Positions 1-9,121 of a stretch of DNA of 64,000 bases are shown piece after piece. The position numbers and the translations under genes were made by a program. Source of the DNA: Streptomyces sp. NRRL S-87 (GTDB lineage: Bacteria > Actinomycetota > Actinomycetes > Streptomycetales > Streptomycetaceae); the NCBI RefSeq assembly GCF_000719335.1, contig NZ_JOGB01000034.1, forward strand, positions 62,001-126,000, given 5' to 3'. The first letter of the stretch is position 1; each line of letters starts with the position of its first letter. Below the pieces are notes generated by a model that was given only the letters and a program-made list of their open reading frames with translations, was not told the origin of the DNA and ran no database searches.

Positions 1-1163
1 AGGACGGCGTACGTCGACGAGTCGACCGGGGCTTCGAGGGCCACCTCGCGGTGGTGGAAGTCCCAGTCCACGTCGGGTCCGGTGAGCCGGTCGAGGGTGG
101 CGCGGAACTCGTCCTCGCCGCCGGGCACCATGCGCCCGTCGACGTACGCGGTCGCGTGGCCCGGGATGACGTTCAGCTTGTACCCGGCCTCCAGCATGGT
201 CGGGTTGGCGCTGTTGCGCACGGTCGCGCCGACCAGCAGGGCGGCCTCCGGCGGCAGCTTGCCGATGAGCCGGTCGACGTCCTCGGCGCCGAAGCCGGGG
301 GCGTTCGGGTCGGCGTCGATGCCGTACACGGCGGCGAGCTCGGCCAGGGCGGCGCGGACGGTGGCGGTGAGGCGCACCGGCCACTGGTGCTCGCCGATCC
401 GGGAGACGGCTCCGGCCAGGCGGCTGACGGCGTTGGCCCGGTTGGGCTTGGAGCCGTGGCCGGCGGTGCCGTGGGCGGTCAGCTTGAGCCAGCCGGTGCC
501 GCGTTCGCCGGCGGCGATCGGATAGAGGGCCGTGCCGGGTCCGGCGTGCACGGTGAAGGCGCCGGACTCGCTCAGGCCCTCCGTACATCCCTCGAAGAGG
601 CCGGGGTGGTGGTCGGCGAGGAAGCCGGAGCCGTCGACGGCGCTGTCCTCCTCGTCCGCGGTGTACGCGATCACGATGTCGCGCCGGGGCCGGATCCCGG
701 CCCGCGACCAGGCCCGTACGACCGCCAGCACCATCGCGTCCATGTTCTTCATGTCGACGGCGCCGCGGCCCCACACCACCCCGTCGCGGACCTCGCCGGA
801 GAACGGGTGCACGCGCCAGTCCGCGGCCTCGGCGGGCACCACGTCGAGGTGGCCGTGGACCAGCAGCGCGGGGGCGCTCGGGTCGGTGCCCTCGATGCGC
901 GCCACGACGTTGGTGCGGCCCGGGGTGCGCTCCAGCAGGACGGGCTCCAGGCCGGTGTCGGCGAGGCGTTCGGCCACGTACTCGGCGGCCGGGCGCTCGC
1001 GGCAGTCGCCGCCGCCCCGGTTGGTGGTGTCGAGGCGGATCAGGTCGGAGGTGTACTCGACCACTTCGTCCAGCGCCCGGCCGTCCACCGGGGAGGCGGG
1101 GTCGGGGCCGGCGGCGGGCGCGGAGCGGGCGGCGGACCGTTGTGCAGCGTTCATGTCACCCAT
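1..1163 (-). CDS. M20 family metallopeptidase, C-terminus beyond window edge
   Basis: Zinc-dependent M20/ArgE-type peptidase or deacylase, cytoplasmic. About 387 codons are visible and the gene runs off the left edge, so the end is missing. Visible M20 signatures are the first metal motif LLVHGHLDVVP, then GRGAVDMKN, the catalytic/metal pair in YTADEEDS, and the dimerisation-lid stretch around GTAGHGSKPNRANA. The start at 1163 is preferred because GGAGGAG lies four bases upstream; a second in-frame ATG at 1154 lies just past the dppA stop. Start and dppA stop overlap, so the two are translationally coupled. The pairing with DppA suggests breakdown of imported or cell-wall-derived short peptides. 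The substrate cannot be read from sequence. Confidence 0.88.
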   Translation of the reverse strand, partial: MGDMNAAQRSAARSAPAAGPDPASPVDGRALDEVVEYTSDLIRLDTTNRGGGDCRERPAAEYVAERLADTGLEPVLLERTPGRTNVVARIEGTDPSAPALLVHGHLDVVPAEAADWRVHPFSGEVRDGVVWGRGAVDMKNMDAMVLAVVRAWSRAGIRPRRDIVIAYTADEEDSAVDGSGFLADHHPGLFEGCTEGLSESGAFTVHAGPGTALYPIAAGERGTGWLKLTAHGTAGHGSKPNRANAVSRLAGAVSRIGEHQWPVRLTATVRAALAELAAVYGIDADPNAPGFGAEDVDRLIGKLPPEAALLVGATVRNSANPTMLEAGYKLNVIPGHATAYVDGRMVPGGEDEFRATLDRLTGPDVDWDFHHREVALEAPVDSSTYAV

Positions 1164-1989
1164 ATTGCTCCTCCACGGCGGCCGAGACGATCGTCGTGAC
1201 CGCCTTGAACGTGCGGATCGCCTCGAACATCGTGGCGCTCGCATAGCGCACGCGCCGCTCGCCGGCGGACTCGACGCCCGGCACCACGGTCGCGGCGGCC
1301 GACAGGTGCGCCGCGTCGAACTCGACCTCGACGGCGAACGGGCCGCGGGCGACGGGCTCGTGGCGCACGGCGAGGGCCGCGGCCTCCTTGGCCGCGGCCC
1401 GGATGTCGGCAGCGGTCCGGGCCGGCGGCCGGCACACGGCGGCGTACCGGGAGACGTGGTCCTTGACGGCGACGGTACGGGCGCCGGGCGCGTAGCCGAG
1501 GGCGTCGGCGCAGGTGAGGTCGTCGCCCGTGACGAGGACGACCGGGACGCCGTACTCGGCGACGACGTGCGCGTTCAGGTGGCCCTCGCTGGCCGGGGTG
1601 CCGTTCAGCCAGACTCCGGTGATGGAGTTGGCGAGGTAGGTGTGGGCGAGGACGCCCTCGGCGCCCGCGCCGGTGTGGTAGCCGACGAAGGCGATGCCGT
1701 CGACGTCGCCGTGCTGGACGCCCTCCACCATGGAGAGCGACTTGTGGCGCCCGGTGAGCATCTCGACCCGCTCGTCGAGCCGTTCCAGGAGCAGGTTGCG
1801 CATGGTCCAGTGCGCCTCGTTGACCAGCACCTCGTCCGCGCCGCCGTCGAAGAAGCCCAGGGCGGCCGCGTTCACGTCGGAGGTGAACAGGGCCCGGCAG
1901 CGCTCCCACTGGGGGGTGCCGGGCAGTACGTCGGCGGGCCAGGTGACCCCCGTGGCGCCTTCCATGTCGGCGGAGATGAGGATCTTCAT
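1156..1989 (-). CDS. dppA: M55 D-aminopeptidase (DppA-like)
   Basis: Zinc D-aminopeptidase of family M55, 277 residues, the usual length. The N-terminal metal motif is ISADMEGATGV, with D8 and E10. Further family landmarks are NEAHWTMRNL, GYHTGAGAEG with its metal histidine, and SEGHLNAHV where many relatives have GEIGLNA. DppA enzymes release N-terminal D-amino acids from short peptides and assemble as decamers with internal active sites (family knowledge). It precedes and overlaps the M20 peptidase gene, so the pair likely forms a D-peptide scavenging operon. The ribosome site is weak (GGGG about seven bases ahead), but the ATG coincides with the conserved N-terminus. Confidence 0.88.
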   Translation of the reverse strand: MKILISADMEGATGVTWPADVLPGTPQWERCRALFTSDVNAAALGFFDGGADEVLVNEAHWTMRNLLLERLDERVEMLTGRHKSLSMVEGVQHGDVDGIAFVGYHTGAGAEGVLAHTYLANSITGVWLNGTPASEGHLNAHVVAEYGVPVVLVTGDDLTCADALGYAPGARTVAVKDHVSRYAAVCRPPARTAADIRAAAKEAAALAVRHEPVARGPFAVEVEFDAAHLSAAATVVPGVESAGERRVRYASATMFEAIRTFKAVTTIVSAAVEEQYG

Positions 1990-2184
1990 CGGGCCCCCGG
2001 GTGCGGTCGGTACGGCTGCCGGTACGCGCCGCCGACGCGCGGCGGCCTACCGCTCGCGCACGGCGGAGGTCCAGCCTATCCAGGGGATATGCCGCCGCAC
2101 AGGGCACGGCGCGCGGCGGCCCGCACCGGAGTGCGGACCGCCCTCACCCGATCCGGTGACCGGCCGCCGCGTCAACGTGGCGGC

Positions 2185-2628
2185 TCAGGACTCCACTTCG
2201 GTGGCGAGGCGGTCGAGGACGGAGTCGTAGATGCGGGACAGGCCCTTGGGGGCGAAGGTGCGCTCGAAGAAGCCGCCGATGCCGCCGGCGCCGTTCCAGG
2301 TGGTGGTCACCACGGCGCGGGACTTGCCCTCGCCGGCCGGGGTGACGGTCCAGGTGGTGACCATCGAGGAGTTGCGGTCCTTCTCGACCAGCTGGCCGTC
2401 GGTCGGCTCGGTCACCTCCAGCAGGCAGTCGCGCACGCGCTTGCTGGTGGCCTGGAGCTTCCAGTGGACCAGGGTGCCCTCGCCGTCGCCGCCCTCGCGC
2501 ACCTCGTACTCGCTGAAGTGCTCGGGGAGCAGCTTGGCGCGGGTGCCGGTGTAGTCGGCCAGCGCGTCGAAGACGGTCTCCGCGTCGGCCCCGATGATCC
2601 GCTCCGTGGTCGCCTCGACCTGCGCCAT
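2185..2628 (-). CDS. SRPBCC family (polyketide cyclase/START-like) protein
   Basis: A 147-residue protein of the SRPBCC/START-like fold, probably a small lipid- or hydrophobic-ligand-binding cytoplasmic protein. The start at 2628 has GGAGGAACAGGT directly ahead, giving MAQVEATTERIIGADAETVF; longer open frames upstream have no support. The pattern of an N-terminal strand, two short helices (ADAETVFDALADY), a seven-strand sheet and a long C-terminal helix (SRIYDSVLDRLATEVES) fits the family. It is divergent from the radical SAM gene across 246 bp. No catalytic function can be assigned. Confidence 0.85.
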   Translation of the reverse strand: MAQVEATTERIIGADAETVFDALADYTGTRAKLLPEHFSEYEVREGGDGEGTLVHWKLQATSKRVRDCLLEVTEPTDGQLVEKDRNSSMVTTWTVTPAGEGKSRAVVTTTWNGAGGIGGFFERTFAPKGLSRIYDSVLDRLATEVES

Positions 2629-2874
2629 ACCTGTTCCTCCAGCAACTGTTGTGAACGTTCCAATCGGCCGGCCAAGCCAACCACCTCCAGGGGGGCCGGC
2701 CAAATCGGCCCCGACCCGCCTCCGGCCGGCGGTCGCCCGGGCGCCGCCGGTGGAGCCGGGCGGGTGCCGGGGAGTAGCAGGCCGCGGGCCCCGACCCGAC
2801 CCGGCGGGGGCCACCCCGCACGATCATGGGAACAGATGTTCTATTCTCGGCCGCGAGCTACCGAGGGAGGCGTC
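2629..2874. promoter_or_regulatory. Divergent promoter region with a LexA (SOS) box
   Basis: Intergenic region between the SRPBCC gene and the radical SAM gene. At 2830-2841 it carries GAACAGATGTTC, which fits the Gram-positive/actinobacterial LexA consensus GAAC-N4-GTTC exactly. A -10-like hexamer TATTCT (2842-2847) abuts it, so bound LexA would block the promoter reading towards the radical SAM gene, whose ATG is at 2875. The rest of the region is GC-rich with no other clear element. Confidence 0.7.
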
Positions 2875-4014
2875 ATGCGCTGGGACCATCTCGCGGACGG
2901 GAACGACGAGGTCGGCGGGCCCGCGGGCACGGGCGGTACGAGCACGGGCGGTACGGCCACGGGCGGGGCCGGGGCGGGCGGGACCGGCACGGGCGGGACC
3001 GGCACGGGCCCCGGCCGCCCCGGAGCGCTGTTCGGGATCCCCGACGTGGTCACGCGGACGTTCGACACGCCCGAGTTCCGCGGCATCACGTTCCACGAGG
3101 TCCGGGCCCGCAGCATCCTCAACCGCGTCCCCGGCGCCTCCCGCATGCCGTTCGAGTGGACCGTCAACCCGTACCGGGGCTGCAGCCACGCGTGCGTGTA
3201 CTGCTTCGCCCGCAAGACGCACGGCTACCTCGACCTCGACACCGGCATCGGCTTCGACTCGCAGATCGTCGTCAAGACCAACGCGCCCGAGCTGCTGCGC
3301 CGTGAGCTCGGCTCGGCGCGCTGGACCGGCGCCCACGTGGCCATGGGCACGAACGTCGACTGCTACCAGAGGGCCGAGGGCCGCTACCGGCTGATGCCCG
3401 GCATCATCGAGGCCCTGCGCGACCGCGCGAACCCCTTCTCGATCCTCACCAAGGGCACCCTGATCCTGCGCGACCTGCCCCTCCTGCGCGAGGCCGCCGC
3501 CGTCACCGACGTCGGCGTCTCGGTCTCCGTCGGGTTCACCGACCGGGCCCTGTGGCGGACCGTGGAGCCCGGCACCCCGTCGCCGCAGAGCCGGCTGGAC
3601 GCCGTACGGACCCTGACGGACCACGGCATCGGGGTCGGTGTGCTGATGGCGCCGGTGATCCCGTTCCTCGGCGACTCCCCCGAGCAGCTGCGCCGCACCG
3701 TGCGGGCGATCGCCGGATCGGGGGCGGAGTCGGTGACACCGCTCGTACTCCATCTGCGGCCGGGGGCCCGCGAGTGGTTCATGTCCTGGCTGGCCGCCCA
3801 CCATCCGGAGCTGGTCCGCCGGTACGAACAGCTGTACGCGGCCGGGGCCTACGCGCCCACCTGGTACCAGCGCCGCATCACCCGCCAAGTCCACGAGCTG
3901 GCAGCCGAATTCGGGATCGGGCCGGCCCGGCGGGGCGCCGCGCGCCGGATCGTGCCCGCCGCGCCGCCGTCGGCCGCCCCCGAGCCCGCGGCGACCCAGC
4001 TGACGCTCCTGTGA
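2875..4014 (+). CDS. Rv2578c-family radical SAM protein
   Basis: Radical SAM enzyme, 379 residues. The cluster motif CSHACVYC (CX3CX2C, about residue 103 on) lies in NPYRGCSHACVYCFARKTH, the signature of the Rv2578c / spore-photoproduct-lyase-like branch. The start at 2875 follows GGGAGG. Residues 15-50 are a low-complexity Gly/Thr stretch (GTGGTSTGGTATGG) absent from compact homologs and likely disordered. The LexA box just upstream predicts induction by DNA damage; from memory the M. tuberculosis homolog Rv2578c is also on SOS gene lists, which supports a damage-response role. The substrate is unknown. Confidence 0.87.
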   Translation: MRWDHLADGNDEVGGPAGTGGTSTGGTATGGAGAGGTGTGGTGTGPGRPGALFGIPDVVTRTFDTPEFRGITFHEVRARSILNRVPGASRMPFEWTVNPYRGCSHACVYCFARKTHGYLDLDTGIGFDSQIVVKTNAPELLRRELGSARWTGAHVAMGTNVDCYQRAEGRYRLMPGIIEALRDRANPFSILTKGTLILRDLPLLREAAAVTDVGVSVSVGFTDRALWRTVEPGTPSPQSRLDAVRTLTDHGIGVGVLMAPVIPFLGDSPEQLRRTVRAIAGSGAESVTPLVLHLRPGAREWFMSWLAAHHPELVRRYEQLYAAGAYAPTWYQRRITRQVHELAAEFGIGPARRGAARRIVPAAPPSAAPEPAATQLTLL

Positions 4015-4132
4015 TCTCCATACGCATGTCCTGGGGCCTCATCACATCGGGCCAATAGTCCGCACAATCACGCCTTCCCATCGGATTTTCCGGGACGATT
4101 CCGCCCAGAGTCACTGGCTGGGAGGCCCTTGG

Positions 4133-5788
4133 ATGAAGAAGCGCGCAGCAGTCCTGTTGGCGGTCGCCACCGCCCTGACGGCAACGGCGACGGTGGCCGT
4201 CCCGGCCACGTCCGCCGCGACGGCCCCGTCGGTCGCCCGTACGGCGGGTGCGGCGGACACGGACACGGCGGGTACGGCGGGCACGGGCACCGGCCGCGGG
4301 GCCCGGGCGACCGCGCTGACGTGGAAGGGCTGCGCCACCGCACGCTATCCCGGACTCCAGTGCGCCTCCCTCGCCGTCCCGCTCGACCACGCGCACCCCG
4401 AGGGCCGCACGATCACCCTCGCCCTGACCCGGGTCCCGCACACCGCCCGCACCTCGCAGGGCCCGCTGCTCGTCAACCCGGGCGGCCCGGGCGGCAGCGG
4501 CCGCGGCCTGGCCGGTTTCGTGGCCGCGGCGCTGCCGAAGGAGGTGGCGGCGCAGTACGACGTGATCGGATTCGACCCGCGCGGCGTGGGCAAGAGCGAG
4601 CCCGCCCTCAACTGCGGCCGGGGCCACTTCGATCCCGTCCGTCCCGACCCGGTGCCGCTGACCGAGGCCGTCGAGCGGGCCAACCTCGACCGGGTCGCGG
4701 CCTTCGCGCGCGAGTGCCAGGCCGCGTACGCGGACGTGCTCCCGTACATCGGAACCCTGAGCGCGGCCGAGGACATGGACCTGGTGCGCCGGGCGCTGGG
4801 CGCGGAGCGGATCTCGTACTTCGGCTACTCGTACGGCACGTACCTGGGCGCGGTGTACGCCAAGCTGCACCCGGACCGGGTCCGGCGGCTGGTGCTCGAC
4901 TCGGTCGTGAACCCGGGCGGGGTCTGGTACGAGGACAACATCGACCAGGACGTCGCGTTCGACGCCCGGCACAAGGCGTTCCTGGCGTGGGTGGCCAAGT
5001 ACGACGACCGGTACGGGCTGGGCTCCGACCCGGGGGCGGTGGAGACGGCCTGGTACCGGATGCGCCGGGAGGTGCGGGACGCGCCGGCCGGCGGCAAGGT
5101 GGGCCCGGCGGAGCTGGAGGACACGTTCCTGCCCGGCGGGTACTTCAACGGCTACTGGCCGGCGCTGGCCGAGGCCTTCGCCGCGTACGTCCGGGACCGG
5201 GACGAGAAGCCGCTGGTGACGGCGTACGAGAAGTTCGGCGCGGTGGACCCGGCGGCGGGCAACAGCTACAGCGTCTACAGCGCGGTGCAGTGCCGGGACT
5301 CGGCCTGGCCGCGGGACTGGAACCGGTGGCGCGGGGACATGTGGCGCACCCACGCCAAGGCGCCGTTCATGACGTGGAACAACGCCTGGTACAACGCGCC
5401 GTGCGCGTTCTGGGGCACGCCCTCGCTGGAACTGCCCGACGTCACGAACACCGCCCTTCCCCCGGCCCTGCTCTTCCAGGCCACGGAGGACGCGGCGACG
5501 CCGTACGCGGGGGCGGTGGAGATGCGGGCCCGGCTGGCGGGCGCCGCCCTGGTGGTCGAGGAGGGCGGTGGCAACCACGGCATCTCGCTGAGCGGCAACG
5601 CGTGCCTCGACGCCCACCTGGTGGCGTACCTGAAGGACGGCACGCTCCCGCGGACCGCGCGCCGCTCCCGGTTCGCCCCGGACGCGGCCTGCGCCGCCCA
5701 GCCGGAGCCGAAGCCGGCCGCCACCCGCGCCCTCCCCCCGTCCTCCGGCGGCGCGGCCCTGCACGGTCTCCTGGGCTTCCGGGGCTGA
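4133..5788 (+). CDS. Secreted alpha/beta-hydrolase, tripeptidyl aminopeptidase type
   Basis: A 551-residue exported serine hydrolase related to Streptomyces Tap/SlpD/SlpE. Residues 1 to about 30 are a signal peptide (MKKRAAVLLAVATALTATAT, then AVPATSAAT). The oxyanion motif NPGGPGGSG, the DPRGVGKS strand, the nucleophile elbow GYSYGTYLG, a late Asp region (FQATEDAATPY) and the C-terminal His in GGGNHGISLSG form the expected machinery, followed by the TAP-like C-terminal domain. GGGAGG precedes the ATG. It probably cleaves short peptides from the N-terminus of extracellular proteins, but exact specificity cannot be read. Confidence 0.9.
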   Translation: MKKRAAVLLAVATALTATATVAVPATSAATAPSVARTAGAADTDTAGTAGTGTGRGARATALTWKGCATARYPGLQCASLAVPLDHAHPEGRTITLALTRVPHTARTSQGPLLVNPGGPGGSGRGLAGFVAAALPKEVAAQYDVIGFDPRGVGKSEPALNCGRGHFDPVRPDPVPLTEAVERANLDRVAAFARECQAAYADVLPYIGTLSAAEDMDLVRRALGAERISYFGYSYGTYLGAVYAKLHPDRVRRLVLDSVVNPGGVWYEDNIDQDVAFDARHKAFLAWVAKYDDRYGLGSDPGAVETAWYRMRREVRDAPAGGKVGPAELEDTFLPGGYFNGYWPALAEAFAAYVRDRDEKPLVTAYEKFGAVDPAAGNSYSVYSAVQCRDSAWPRDWNRWRGDMWRTHAKAPFMTWNNAWYNAPCAFWGTPSLELPDVTNTALPPALLFQATEDAATPYAGAVEMRARLAGAALVVEEGGGNHGISLSGNACLDAHLVAYLKDGTLPRTARRSRFAPDAACAAQPEPKPAATRALPPSSGGAALHGLLGFRG

Positions 5789-5814
5789 CCCGCCCGGGGC
5801 CGGCACCCCCGTCC

Positions 5815-5858
5815 CCCCGATGCCCCGATCCCCGATGCCCCGATCCCCGATGCCCCGG
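5815..5858. repeat. Short tandem repeat, 15-bp unit
   Basis: About three copies of a unit containing CGATGCCCCGATCCC lie in the gap between the peptidase and the RidA gene. No coding or terminator function is evident; it is probably a slippage-prone spacer. Confidence 0.6.
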
Positions 5859-5919
5859 GCCGGCACCCCGCCCCGGGGCATCCGGATTCCTCCCCCCGGA
5901 CGATCGCCGGTGTGATGGG

Positions 5920-6354
5920 ATGACGATCATGAGCACCCCTCACACGGCACCGCACATCACCCGCGTCCCCGCCCCGGACGGCATGGCGGCCAGCCCGGCC
6001 TACAGCCACGTCGTCTGGGGCACGGGCCGGTTCGTGGCGGTCTCCGGGCAGTGCGCGTTCGACGAGCAGGGCGCGGTCGTCGGCGCCGGCGACGCGCTCG
6101 CCCAGGCCCGCCAGGTCTTCGCGAACCTCCGCCGCTGCCTGGCCGCCGCCGGCGCCGACTTCTCCGACGTCGTCAAACTCACCTACTACGTCACGGACGT
6201 CGCCCACCTCGCCGCCGCCCGCACCGCCCGCGCCGAGGCCCTCCCGCCCGAGGCCCTCCCCGCCTCCTCCGCCGTCCAGGTAACAGCCCTGGTCCACCCC
6301 GACCTCCTCCTGGAGATCGAGGCCTTCGCGATCGTCGGGGACGCGAAAGCCTGA
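5920..6354 (+). CDS. RidA family (YjgF/YER057c) protein
   Basis: A 144-residue member of the RidA/YjgF family, trimeric cytoplasmic enzymes that hydrolyse reactive enamine/imine intermediates made by PLP enzymes. Family landmarks are VAVSGQCAFDEQG, the helix QARQVFANLRRCLAAAGADFSDVVKLT (read in two parts), the YYVTD strand and the C-terminal LLLEIEAFAIV. The canonical RidA arginine motif (IPAPGPY with R105 in E. coli) appears as ALPASSAVQVTALVHPDLLLEIEA, so this is probably a non-archetypal member with altered activity. ATG 5920 and ATG 5929 are both possible starts; neither has a strong ribosome site. Confidence 0.82.
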   Translation: MTIMSTPHTAPHITRVPAPDGMAASPAYSHVVWGTGRFVAVSGQCAFDEQGAVVGAGDALAQARQVFANLRRCLAAAGADFSDVVKLTYYVTDVAHLAAARTARAEALPPEALPASSAVQVTALVHPDLLLEIEAFAIVGDAKA

Positions 6355-6484
6355 CGGAAGACCAGGCGGGACCCTCAGGAAGGACCCCTCGGCCCCGTGT
6401 GCGATTCTGCGTCGCACACACCGCCCGCGCCGCACGCAGCCCGTGCGCGCGGGCGGTTCCCATGACCGATCCGGGGGGATCCTC

Positions 6485-8476
6485 GTGCCGCACCCCGCGC
6501 GCGCCCGCGCGCTCAGCACACCACCGGCCGCACTCGTGCTGGCCCTGTCCGTCCTGCTGGCCCTGCTGCTGCCGACGGGGCGGGCGTGGTCGGCCGCGGT
6601 CCCCGACGACTGCCTGCCCGTCACCCTCGGCGTGCACGAGGGAACCTTCACCGAGGCGGACCGCCAGGACTGTCTGGTCCTGCCCCTCCCGACGGGTGCC
6701 CGGCTGGCCGTTCTCCTGCCCTTCCGCCAACCCGCACCCGGCGCGGAGGTCGTGGTCGTCAACGCGGCCGGCGGCGAACTCTGCGACGCGTACACGCTCT
6801 CCAACGGAATCTGCCGGCTGGCGGGCAGCGCCCCCTTCCGCGCGCTCGTCAGGCCCAGGACCCAGGACGCCACAGGGGCCTACCGCCTCGCCGTCCACCG
6901 CGCGGACGAAGGGGACTGCCCCGTGCTCCCCGCCGGTGACTTCACCTCCCGGAGTCCGGCGGCCCGCTTCGCCACCGGAGCCGGCATCTTCAGCCACTGC
7001 TTCAGCATCCCGGCCGACGACCACACCCGTACGGAACACATCCAGCTGCGGGGGCTGTCCGGCAACGAGAACGCCGAGTTCGACGTCCTGGGCCCGGACG
7101 ACCGCGTGACGTGCACGGCGGGCGGCAACCTGCCCTCGGGGACCGGCTGCTACCTGAAGCCGGGGGCCCGCCACACCGTCCTCGTCCGCGGAAGCGACGC
7201 CGCGGCGTCGTACAGCCTCACCCGCCGCGACGTGACGGCCACCGCCAAGGGCTGCACGTCGACGCCGGCCACCTCGGTGGGCGGCCCGTCCCGGGGCGGG
7301 ACGCTCGCGCAGCCGGGGCTCTACAAGTGCCGCCAGGTCAGCACGACGGACGCGCGGGACGTCGTGCACCTCAACGTCCGCGACCCGCTCGGTACGGCCG
7401 GCATGTTCGTGGTCGGCGCGGACGGCACGTACCTGTCGTGCCCTCGGACGGCCGCCTGCGCGGTGACGGGCTCCACCCGCTACCAGGTACTGGTCTTCGT
7501 GCCGTACTGGCTGGCCGGGGCGAAGACCTACCGCTTCGACGCCCAGCGCCTGGCCACGGCGGCGGGACCGGCGCCCGAATGCCGCGAGGTGAACGTCGCC
7601 TACGGCTACGGGCCCCTCTCCGGCACGCTGGACGAGCAGCACACGAGCGTGTGCCGGGCCATGCCCACGCGGAGCGCCGACGGCTTCGACCTGGACGTCA
7701 GCGAAGACGCCCAGGGCATCCGGACGGCGGCTCCCTCCCTCTACGGCCAGGACCTGAAGGACCGCTGCGTGCACGCGGGCGACGGCCCGTTCCACTGCTA
7801 CGCCGGAAACGGGTTCCCGGACGAGCCGGGGACGAGCTTCCTCGTGCTCGGCCTGCCGGACGGGGCCTCGTCGTCCGCGTTCCGGGCGGAGCTCACGTGC
7901 CGCCCGCTCGCGCCCTGCGGCCCGGACGAGTTCGGCATCACCGACATCCTGTCCGACCGCGGCGTGACCGGCACCAAGGCCGTCGTCACCGTCAAGGGCT
8001 CCGCCCTGCACGAGGACGACACGGTCCGCCTCTCCCGCAACGGCAGGGAGATCCGCTCCACCACGGTCTCCGTCTCCGCCGACCGGAAGACGCTCACGGC
8101 GGTGCTGGACCTCCGCGGCCTCGGCACCGGGGTGTGGGGCAGGAGCTACGAGCACCGCGGCACGGAATACCTGATGGGCGTGTACACCGTCGCCCCCTCC
8201 CCGCTGAAGAACACCGTGCAGCCCGTGATCAGCGGGACCCCGAAGGTCGGTGCCGTGCTCAAGGCGTCGCACGGGACGTGGACGCCGCGGCCGGACGCGT
8301 ACGCGTACCAGTGGAAGGCGGACGGGGTGGCGGTCGCCGGGGCGACCTCGGCGAGCTTCACCGTGCCGGCCTCGCTGGCGGGCAGGAGGTTGACCGTCAC
8401 CGTGCGGGCGTCCAGCGCGAAGTACGGAAGCCGGTCGGCCACCTCCGACGCGGTCGGGCCGGTCCGCCGGAACTAG
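6485..8476 (+). CDS. Large secreted protein with C-terminal Ig-like domain
   Basis: A 663-residue exported protein of unknown function. The GTG at 6485 is chosen because GGGGGGA sits five bases upstream and it places a signal peptide at the N-terminus (hydrophobic core ALVLALSVLLALLLP, cleavage near AWSA). The body contains three or so similar beta-rich units, each with paired cysteines (patterns DCLP, CDAY, HCFS, TGCYL, KCRQV, SCPR, CREV). The last 90 residues (from QPVISGTPKVGA to SDAVGPVRRN) match the Ig-like repeats common at the ends of actinobacterial exported proteins. There are no catalytic motifs and no sortase or lipobox signal. A strong convergent terminator follows. Confidence 0.72.
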   Translation: MPHPARARALSTPPAALVLALSVLLALLLPTGRAWSAAVPDDCLPVTLGVHEGTFTEADRQDCLVLPLPTGARLAVLLPFRQPAPGAEVVVVNAAGGELCDAYTLSNGICRLAGSAPFRALVRPRTQDATGAYRLAVHRADEGDCPVLPAGDFTSRSPAARFATGAGIFSHCFSIPADDHTRTEHIQLRGLSGNENAEFDVLGPDDRVTCTAGGNLPSGTGCYLKPGARHTVLVRGSDAAASYSLTRRDVTATAKGCTSTPATSVGGPSRGGTLAQPGLYKCRQVSTTDARDVVHLNVRDPLGTAGMFVVGADGTYLSCPRTAACAVTGSTRYQVLVFVPYWLAGAKTYRFDAQRLATAAGPAPECREVNVAYGYGPLSGTLDEQHTSVCRAMPTRSADGFDLDVSEDAQGIRTAAPSLYGQDLKDRCVHAGDGPFHCYAGNGFPDEPGTSFLVLGLPDGASSSAFRAELTCRPLAPCGPDEFGITDILSDRGVTGTKAVVTVKGSALHEDDTVRLSRNGREIRSTTVSVSADRKTLTAVLDLRGLGTGVWGRSYEHRGTEYLMGVYTVAPSPLKNTVQPVISGTPKVGAVLKASHGTWTPRPDAYAYQWKADGVAVAGATSASFTVPASLAGRRLTVTVRASSAKYGSRSATSDAVGPVRRN

Positions 8477-8512
8477 GCGGGGCCGCCGACACGGGCATCC
8501 CCACCCCGCTCC

Positions 8513-8549
8513 CCCGCCCCCGCCCGGCTTCCGTCCGGGCGGGGGCGGG
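8513..8549. terminator. Bidirectional hairpin terminator
   Basis: A perfect 15-bp stem (8513-8527 with 8535-8549) and a 7-nt loop lie between the convergent secreted-protein and HEAT-repeat genes. There is no U-tract, as is usual for Streptomyces terminators. Confidence 0.75.
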
Positions 8550-8554
8550 CCGCG

Positions 8555-9121
8555 TCACGGGAGGGAGCGCAGGGCGGTGGTGGCGGCGGTGGCCAGGCGG
8601 GGGTGGGCCTGGGCGGCGGTGAGGGAGGGGCGGGCGCGGGGGTCGGCGAGGGTGCCGAGGCCCTCCACGCAGGCGAGGGCCACCCGCCAGTACGGGTCGT
8701 TCGGGGCGAGCAGCCGGTCCAGGGTGGCGATCAGGGCCGGGGCCGACTCCGGGGCGCGCAGCCGGGCCAGCAGCCGGACCGCGGCCGCCGCGTAGGCGGT
8801 GCGCAGCGGGTTGGTGGCCAGCGCGGCCGCGGCCCGGGCGGTGCGGGGGTCGCCGAGCCGGTCCAGGGCGTGGGCGGCCGAGACGCAGCGCGCGGCGTCG
8901 CGGTGGTTGAGCAGCAGCACGAGCGTCTCGAACGCCCGTCGGTCCCCCGCGCAGCCGAGCCGGAACGCGGCCACCTCACGCGCCCACAGGGGCCGTTCGT
9001 GCGCGGTGAGGACCTCGGCCAGTTCGTCCGGGGGTGCGGTGAGCAGGGGTTCGCACGCCGGTCCCGCCTCGGCCCGTATGCGGTCCGTGAGCGCCTGTAG
9101 CTCTTCGTCCACCGTGTCCAT
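8555..9121 (-). CDS. HEAT-repeat protein
   Basis: A 188-residue all-helical protein. After an N-terminal helix (MDTVDEELQALTDRIRAEAG) it has about four HEAT/PBS-lyase-type units, recognisable from repeats such as REVAAFRLGCAGDRRAFETL, DAARCVSAAHALDRLGDPRT, LRTAYAAAAVRLLARLRAPE and VALACVEGLGTLADPRA. Such proteins are usually scaffolds; there is no catalytic motif. The start at 9121 fits the beginning of the repeat fold; a longer in-frame start at 9166 is not needed. It is divergent from the long leader region of the 3-hydroxyacyl-CoA dehydrogenase gene. Confidence 0.78.
   Translation of the reverse strand: MDTVDEELQALTDRIRAEAGPACEPLLTAPPDELAEVLTAHERPLWAREVAAFRLGCAGDRRAFETLVLLLNHRDAARCVSAAHALDRLGDPRTARAAAALATNPLRTAYAAAAVRLLARLRAPESAPALIATLDRLLAPNDPYWRVALACVEGLGTLADPRARPSLTAAQAHPRLATAATTALRSLP

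Noticed and set aside
51..1199. Long plus-strand open frame
   Set aside because: It is the shadow of the M20 peptidase on the other strand; composition is a Gly/Val/Arg string with no family features.
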